Of a stretch of DNA of 64,000 nt, positions 58,817 to 64,000 are shown one piece after another. The translations under genes and the position numbers were made by a program. Origin of the DNA: Liquidambar formosana (Eukaryota > Streptophyta > Magnoliopsida > Saxifragales > Altingiaceae); the NCBI GenBank assembly GCA_039720395.1, contig CM077823.1, positions 38,484,536 through 38,548,535 on the forward strand, written 5' to 3'. The notes below the pieces were generated by a model. It was given only the letters and a program-made list of their open reading frames with translations. It did not search any database and had not been told where the DNA came from. Position 1 is the first letter of the stretch; each line of letters starts with the position of its first letter.

Positions 58817-61676
58817 TTACACAAGAGATTGATTACTGAAAAAGGATATGATTTCATTGGTAACGAGTTCAGCTTTCTCTAGTTGAATGAAATGGTGCCC
58901 ATCAATGACAACTACTTGAAGGTTAGGTACAAGGCTCTTGAATTCTTCCCCTTCAATATAGAACTTTGTCCCAAATGATTGAAACCCCAAATCCTTGTCA
59001 CCAACTATGAATTTTGTTGGAACAGTTATTTTTGCTCCCTGCCATGGCCCAAGAAGCTCCCAATTCCTACATTCATGGCATTAAAAAAATCGGAAAAATA
59101 AATTGAAAATGACTTAAACATAGTATAACTACCTGTAAAAGCATTAAAATAACAGAAAAAAAAATATGGAAAGTTGGTAAAGAATTCAAAGCAACATTGA
59201 TTTTCTAACTACAAAAATTAAAATCAAGTACAACAATATCATGCCACATTTTATTATAGAGTCCAACTGTATCATTAAAATGACAATATATCCTCTTACC
59301 ATTTTTTTTTTTTTTTTGGGTGCCATTGTGGCAGTGTCATAATATTAATAGGAAGGACCTAAGAATAGATTCATCATTCATCTTAATATCTTATGATCTT
59401 TAAATCTAGTACTTGGTGGATCATCTTACAGACCACCAAGGGTGGTGGTTCAATGGCTCTGGGTCACTCCTAAACGGGTTTGGTGGCCAATGGGTCTGTA
59501 GGTTCTACTGGGCTCTTGGTTGGGCTCTTACATCCAACTAGGGTTGGGTCAGTAGGATGAAATAGGCCTACCTACAGCAAAGCGTAGGTAGGGCCTGCTC
59601 CCCCACAGGGTGGCCACATCAGTCTCATCTCCCTTCGACCCTTTCGCTTATCCAAAAAGGAAAAAAAAAAGGATGAATTATCTTACAGGTCCATGGCACG
59701 GTAGTAGTTCAAGCCCCCAGTAAATCCAGATATTTGGAACTTGCTGGCAAAGAATTGGAGATCTTCCTCAGTGATCCATGGAGGCAATGAAGATGGGGTT
59801 TCGAGAAAGTCTATGATCTCAACACCAGGAGGAGCAGCTAGAAGATCTGGAGCGTCGATTAGTAAAAACTTCTTCATTATCGTTACATAGTCATATTTAG
59901 AAAATGCCTTTTCTGCTCTTCCTGGCTCCTGTAGTACAAAAGCAAACACTGGTACATATTATAAGGGGCTCTAGAGAAATTTTTATAATACATGCCAAAC
60001 AACATTTCTTGACAGTCTTGTACCTGAAATTGAGATATGTATAACCCTTCTCCAAACATTTTGGTCAATAATGGAATGGGTTTGGATACTGGAGATCGAG
60101 GCTGGTACGGAACACCTAAGTTAACAAGCGCTTTGACTCTATTTGGCCTAAAGAGGCAAAGGTACCATGCAACTTGTGCACCCCAATCATGGCCTACTAC
60201 AAATGCCTGCTCAAAAACACATTACTTCAAAGCATCAGTGCAAAATGAAGAATTTGTTACAAATAGAAATAATTCAGATATGCATTGAAACATGTTTATA
60301 CATGCCCAGTGCAAGCAGAGGTATAATTCATGCTCGGTGCCAAAGCCCTCCAAGCAAGGGGGCATTATTACTAATATTTTGGTACTGTGAAAAAAGAAAG
60401 AAAAGAAACTTAGAAACCTCTAGGCACGGCAATGCTCCTACGTCGTGTTTGGGTGAGAAATTTGGGGAAAAAAAAAAATCATGGATTTTGAAATGACAGG
60501 ATTTCAAAGTTCATAATTTATAACTGTCAAAATTGTAAAATTCCTATTTTTTCTCTAGAAAAATTTTGACTCCTCCCAAATTCTAAGTTGAAATTCTGAC
60601 TAGAATTTAAGAAATTCCAACTTTAGCTAACCAAACATCGAATTTGATTATAAGAATTTGAGAAATTTCGTTTTAAATGCAAATGCCACTTAGAAATTCC
60701 TCACTCAAACACACTCATAAGTGGCACGGAAATAATAAGGTCCCACATTCGCCAAACAATTGATTGCAGAGTTGCCTTCTGATTTAAACAACAATCCCAA
60801 CTCAATCAAGAGAGCTCCACAAATCCTCACTTAGGGCTGTGCATTAGGATTAGCTGTATTGATCAGATGGACTCGACCGACATCAGTAGTTTCACAAATG
60901 ACCTGCCTGAGGACTTCATCCCAAGCTAACATAAGCCCACGTCACAATGCTATAAGTGCATTAACACTCTTGAAGATTCCCCAATTAGCAGTTAGCACAA
61001 AGCCCGCCACCTAATGGCCATTCTCATTTCACATTAAGCACACAGCTTCACCTTTTTCCTATATTATTAATGCCCAATGGTAATTGACAACCTATGACTG
61101 TATTTGCCTCATTCAGCTAGAACATCCGCCTCAAATTTGGTGACCAAGGCAAGAGAAATATTGGTCACTAACAAGCAGATAATGAAGCTATATACACAAG
61201 GAGTCACCCTATCTTAGAATAGAAAAAAGGTGGTCATAACTAGCTCGGGAGGCACATATGCCACACAAGTGAACAAAAATTCTTCAAACTGCGAGTAGGT
61301 GGGAGTGTGAGACTGCATCAAATCCCATGAATGCACAATCATACTTATGCATTTGGCACTAATTCTAATACAACTCTTCACTCTCGTGTAAGGAATGATG
61401 CTTAACGGGTAATTGCAACTCGACAAGTGTGAGAATGGGTAATGACTGAATGCAAATACACCCTAGTCGCTCGGTTCAAAATTTTGCGGTAAGGTCATTT
61501 GACAAATTCATGTGATAGTCCATAAGGACAGTTCCTTATACACCAAATTTCTACTCTTTCTTCTCTACCCACTAAGCGAGAATAAATTCAACTCAAATGC
61601 ATTACATCAGAAATTCCACTTCAATTAGTGTCAAGAATCTCAAGCATAAATATAAAATGGAATAGACCAAATTAAA

Positions 61677-61734
<58 letters not shown>

Positions 61735-64000
61735 TGAAAATTCGAAGCACGCATCTTCACCTCTCTCTTCCCTCGCACTATAAGCCCCACTAGACTGTAT
61801 ATTCTCTGTGAATGTCTTCGAAGCATCCTCCTTCACCACAATCGCCAGAACCGAACTCGCTGCCGCCGCAGTTGCCCCCGCCATCCTTTGTGGTCTCTGA
61901 TTCGATCTTGACGGTCGAATGCTCTCGAGGTTGTCATTGGAAGTGGTGGTGAGGGCGCCGTTGGGAATGAACGAGGAGGAAGAGGCGGGCAGGGGCGGAG
62001 GCGGGGGGAGAGGGTGATTATGAGTTCCGAGACCGGACTGGTGCAGTGAGGTGCGTTGAGCGAATGTCCTTGAGTTGACTCGGGCCGAGTTAGGGTTTTT
62101 CTGGGAAGAGAGAAGGGGTCTAATTGCAGAAAGAAGAGGTTGGAACGGGATGATAGGAGCCGTACTTATACGAGTAAATGCCCATGTTTTCTACGTAAAA
62201 GTGTAAAACTACGAAGTGGTGTAGCCGACGGAGCGTTATTAATAAAAAGCGCTTTCAAAAAGCGTTAGTATTCATAACGCTTTTTACTAATGACCCTTTT
62301 AATAGATTTTTTTTTTTTTTTTGGGGGGGAAAAAACCAAAGCTGTAGAAGGTAAAAACTAAAAAGCCTGTTTATTATATTAGCAAACAGAATCAGAGATG
62401 GAGAAAACGTCCTTAGAGGAGCTTCTCATGTCATGTCACCAAAAATAAAAGAAAATTGAATTTAAAAAAAAAAAGGGGTAAAACATATCCCCAAGCAAAA
62501 GGCCTCATAATCAATTTATACACAAAAAAAAAAAATTAAAAAAAAGACCCTTCTCTCAACCCAAGTGATAACTCAATTGGCAAATGACCATACTTTAGTG
62601 ATGTTCTCAACCCAAGTGATAATTCAATTGGCAAATGACAATAATTTAGTGATGTAAGACATGAGACTTTGAAATTGGGAGCAATTGGACCAATAGAAGA
62701 ATAAAAGAAGGTTTGAAGGTCAAATTGTGCGGATTGTGGGAAGAGTTGTGAAGGAACTCTAAGAATTACATTGAAAGCCTTTGTAATAAGTTAGAATTGT
62801 GTGAAATTTAGTGATTTGTTGGGAAACATCGAGAGAAATCAAACTGATGGTGGATTTTGGCTAAATTCCATCGTTTAAGCCTTCAAAAACACTATTTCTT
62901 GATTTAGATTCTAAACTTAATTAGTGTTTTCCCATTTTTGACAATTTTTCATTTTTCTTAATTATTTTTTATTTAATATCTTTATTTTATTTCGTTATTT
63001 CTTTTCTTAGTTCTAGCTCTCTCTATAAATAAAACTGTAAGCCAATAGCCATCAATTTATATCATTAATAAAATTTAAGAGAGTTTATTTTACTATAGTT
63101 TTTACAAGAAGTTGGTGCTCTTTTTTTAATTTACTTCCGCTATCTAAGAAATAAAAATTTTGAGTTCGATTATTTCTAAATCCCTTAAGACCCATCTACC
63201 CAAATTTCAATTAATGAATAACGTTATGGTGGATGAGTTTTTAAATTATTATTGTTTTAGATTTTGCTACTTGTCGCTTAGTTTGCATCTCAAGCCGTAA
63301 AGTACGTACATTCTTCTTTTCTTTTTCTTTCTTTTTTTTTTAAAAAAATAGAATTTTCCTCTAGCTTTGGAGATTTACAAAAAAAAAAAAATTAAAAATT
63401 AAAAATTAAAATTGAAAGTAGAAAAACAAATAAAAGATCTTTGCTACGGTGGTTACGAGTCTCATGTCATGGATAGACCTTTCTACTATATATAGTATAT
63501 TTTTTTCTTTAATAAGAACCTTTCTACTATTTTGTAAAGACATATTTTAAGCCTAATAATTCATTTTTTTTCTCATTAAAATCACTGAGTCTGATTTCAA
63601 ATGAAATAAGTTCGAAGACTAGCTGGAGCTCTAAATTAAGAGCCGGTACTGTCATTTATTTTCTAACACATCATTTCTACTTATGCATAAACCATAACCC
63701 ATTGGCAATAATAGAAAATTACCTTTTCTTCTCCAAGCTGGTCGAGCAGCCCAACCAGGTCACCAACAAGATGAAAAACACTATAGGAGGCTGCATCAGG
63801 GGGAGAGTCTGAGTCCCCATAGCCTCTCATGTCTGGTGCAACCACATGATAACCATGTTCAGCCAAGTGCTCTATCTGGTACTTCCATGAACACCAAAGT
63901 TCAGGAAAGCCATGAATGAGGAGCACAAGAGGCCCTTCTCCTTTCTCTGCTATGTGCAGCCATATCTCGTTGGTGCGGACCCTTCGATGTTTTATCTCAC
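58817..64000 (-). CDS. Soluble epoxide hydrolase EH2, tandem copy, 5' end just outside the window
   Basis: Same activity as inferred for EH1. Exons on the minus strand: from the window end down to 63723 (282 bases expected, so the ATG would be at about 64002-64004), 60206-60024, 59928-59687 and 59066-58817; exon lengths 183, 242 and 250 equal those of EH1. It keeps HGFPELW, VGHDWGA, GDKD and GHHFIQ, so the catalytic set is complete. Differences from EH1 include AQVAWYL for AEIAWYL, RPNRVK for RPDRVK and DLGFQSF for DQGFQSF. No stop or frameshift was seen. Intron contents mirror EH1 (SINE, MITE, GCN5 fragment). It probably encodes a functional 318-residue enzyme; only the first codon or two are unseen. 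Confidence 0.9.
59428..59670 (+). mobile_element. tRNA-like SINE in intron 3 of EH2
   Basis: Same element and position as 52240-52495 in EH1. It lacks about 14 bases ('gcttgtggtgg' part) in the middle. Its shared location shows it was present before duplication. Confidence 0.6.
60445..60716. mobile_element. MITE in intron 1 of EH2 (partner of 53281-53560)
   Basis: Left end gtgtttgggtgagaaattt and right end 'aaattcctcactcaaacac' are inverted repeats. The interior matches the EH1 copy with small indels in the A and T runs. Confidence 0.6.
61687..61733. repeat. AT microsatellite, only in EH2 intron 1
   Basis: About 22 AT units directly beside the GCN5 fragment. The same place in EH1 (near 54510-54535) has A/T-rich sequence but no (AT)n expansion. 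Confidence 0.9.
61761..62083 (-). pseudogene. GCN5: Decayed GCN5-type first exon inside EH2 intron 1
   Basis: Partner of 54567-54957. It keeps [15 protein letters not shown] and an open 70-residue frame from 61884 ([28 protein letters not shown]). It has lost the [13 protein letters not shown] part and the last codons before the donor; a gtgaag sequence follows at 61760. The telo-box is kept at about 62089. The two copies have decayed differently, so neither seems to be under selection as protein. Confidence 0.6.
62236..62300. mobile_element. 'agcgttagtatt' hairpin fragment next to the GCN5 exon (EH2 copy)
   Basis: 'aaaaagcgctttcaaaaagcgttagtattcataacgcttttta' type sequence with inverted halves, counterpart of 55109-55190 and relative of 31041-31200. 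Confidence 0.4.
62554..62655 (+). repeat. Tandem duplication of a tRNA-like motif in EH2 intron 1
   Basis: A block of about 51 bases beginning 'ctcaacccaagtgata' is repeated directly (62554 and about 62606) with a few changes. EH1 has one copy near 55385. The motif looks like a box A region of an old SINE. Confidence 0.65.

Overview
This is a stretch of plant nuclear DNA, probably from a woody eudicot. The evidence is AT-rich spacers, GT..AG introns of 0.1-3.4 kb, tRNA-derived SINEs, hAT and Mutator-like MITEs, a degenerate L1-type LINE, and the plant-specific families DRD1/CLASSY SNF2 ATPases and BELL homeodomain proteins. The species cannot be named from sequence alone. Exon structures were worked out by eye from splice consensus, reading frame and comparison of paralogues inside the window.

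Region 1 (about 0.5-30 kb, + strand) is a tandem array of three DRD1/CHR35-like SNF2 ATPase genes, a family acting in RNA-directed DNA methylation. Copy A (870-9871) keeps all exons but has two 1-base frameshifts in the ATPase exon. Copy C (17379-17944) has lost exon 1 and almost the whole ATPase, so exon 2 is joined directly to the C-terminal tail. Copy B (22235-29187) looks functional and codes for about 918 residues, with an unusual 3' splice site choice at exon 3. Where copy C's 5' part should be lies an unrelated 5-kb segment holding a multi-exon plant-mobile-type gene (12060-16073), itself interrupted by a deleted hAT transposon and surrounded by a dispersed palindromic microrepeat.

Region 2 (30-34 kb) is a MITE cluster: two related Mutator-like elements, a hairpin element, and a small hAT-like hairpin. 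Region 3 (34.3-40.3 kb, - strand) is an intact BEL1-like homeodomain gene (BLH1 type, 667 residues, four coding exons, with a probable leader exon and GA/CT-rich promoter). Region 4 (40.3-49 kb) is AT-rich intergenic DNA with a hAT MITE, homopolymer tracts and diverged duplications.

Region 5 (49.4-64 kb, - strand) is a tandem pair of soluble epoxide hydrolase genes (EH1 51633-56688; EH2 58817 to past the window end). EH2's start codon lies about 4 bases outside. Three partial last exons lie on the 3' side of EH1 and one more on the 3' side of EH2. Intron 1 of both genes carries a decayed first exon of a GCN5-type histone acetyltransferase, in the same orientation. The SINE, MITE and GCN5 fragment are shared by both copies and so predate the roughly 7.2-kb duplication, whose left breakpoint falls inside one of the partial exons.

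No prokaryotic-type system, CRISPR array or complete autonomous transposon was found. The most unusual observations are the divergent decay of the DRD1-like array (with an internal KEIEAL repeat present 1, 2 and 3 times), the frame-saving splice shift in copy B, and the duplicated GCN5 exon inside the epoxide hydrolase introns.
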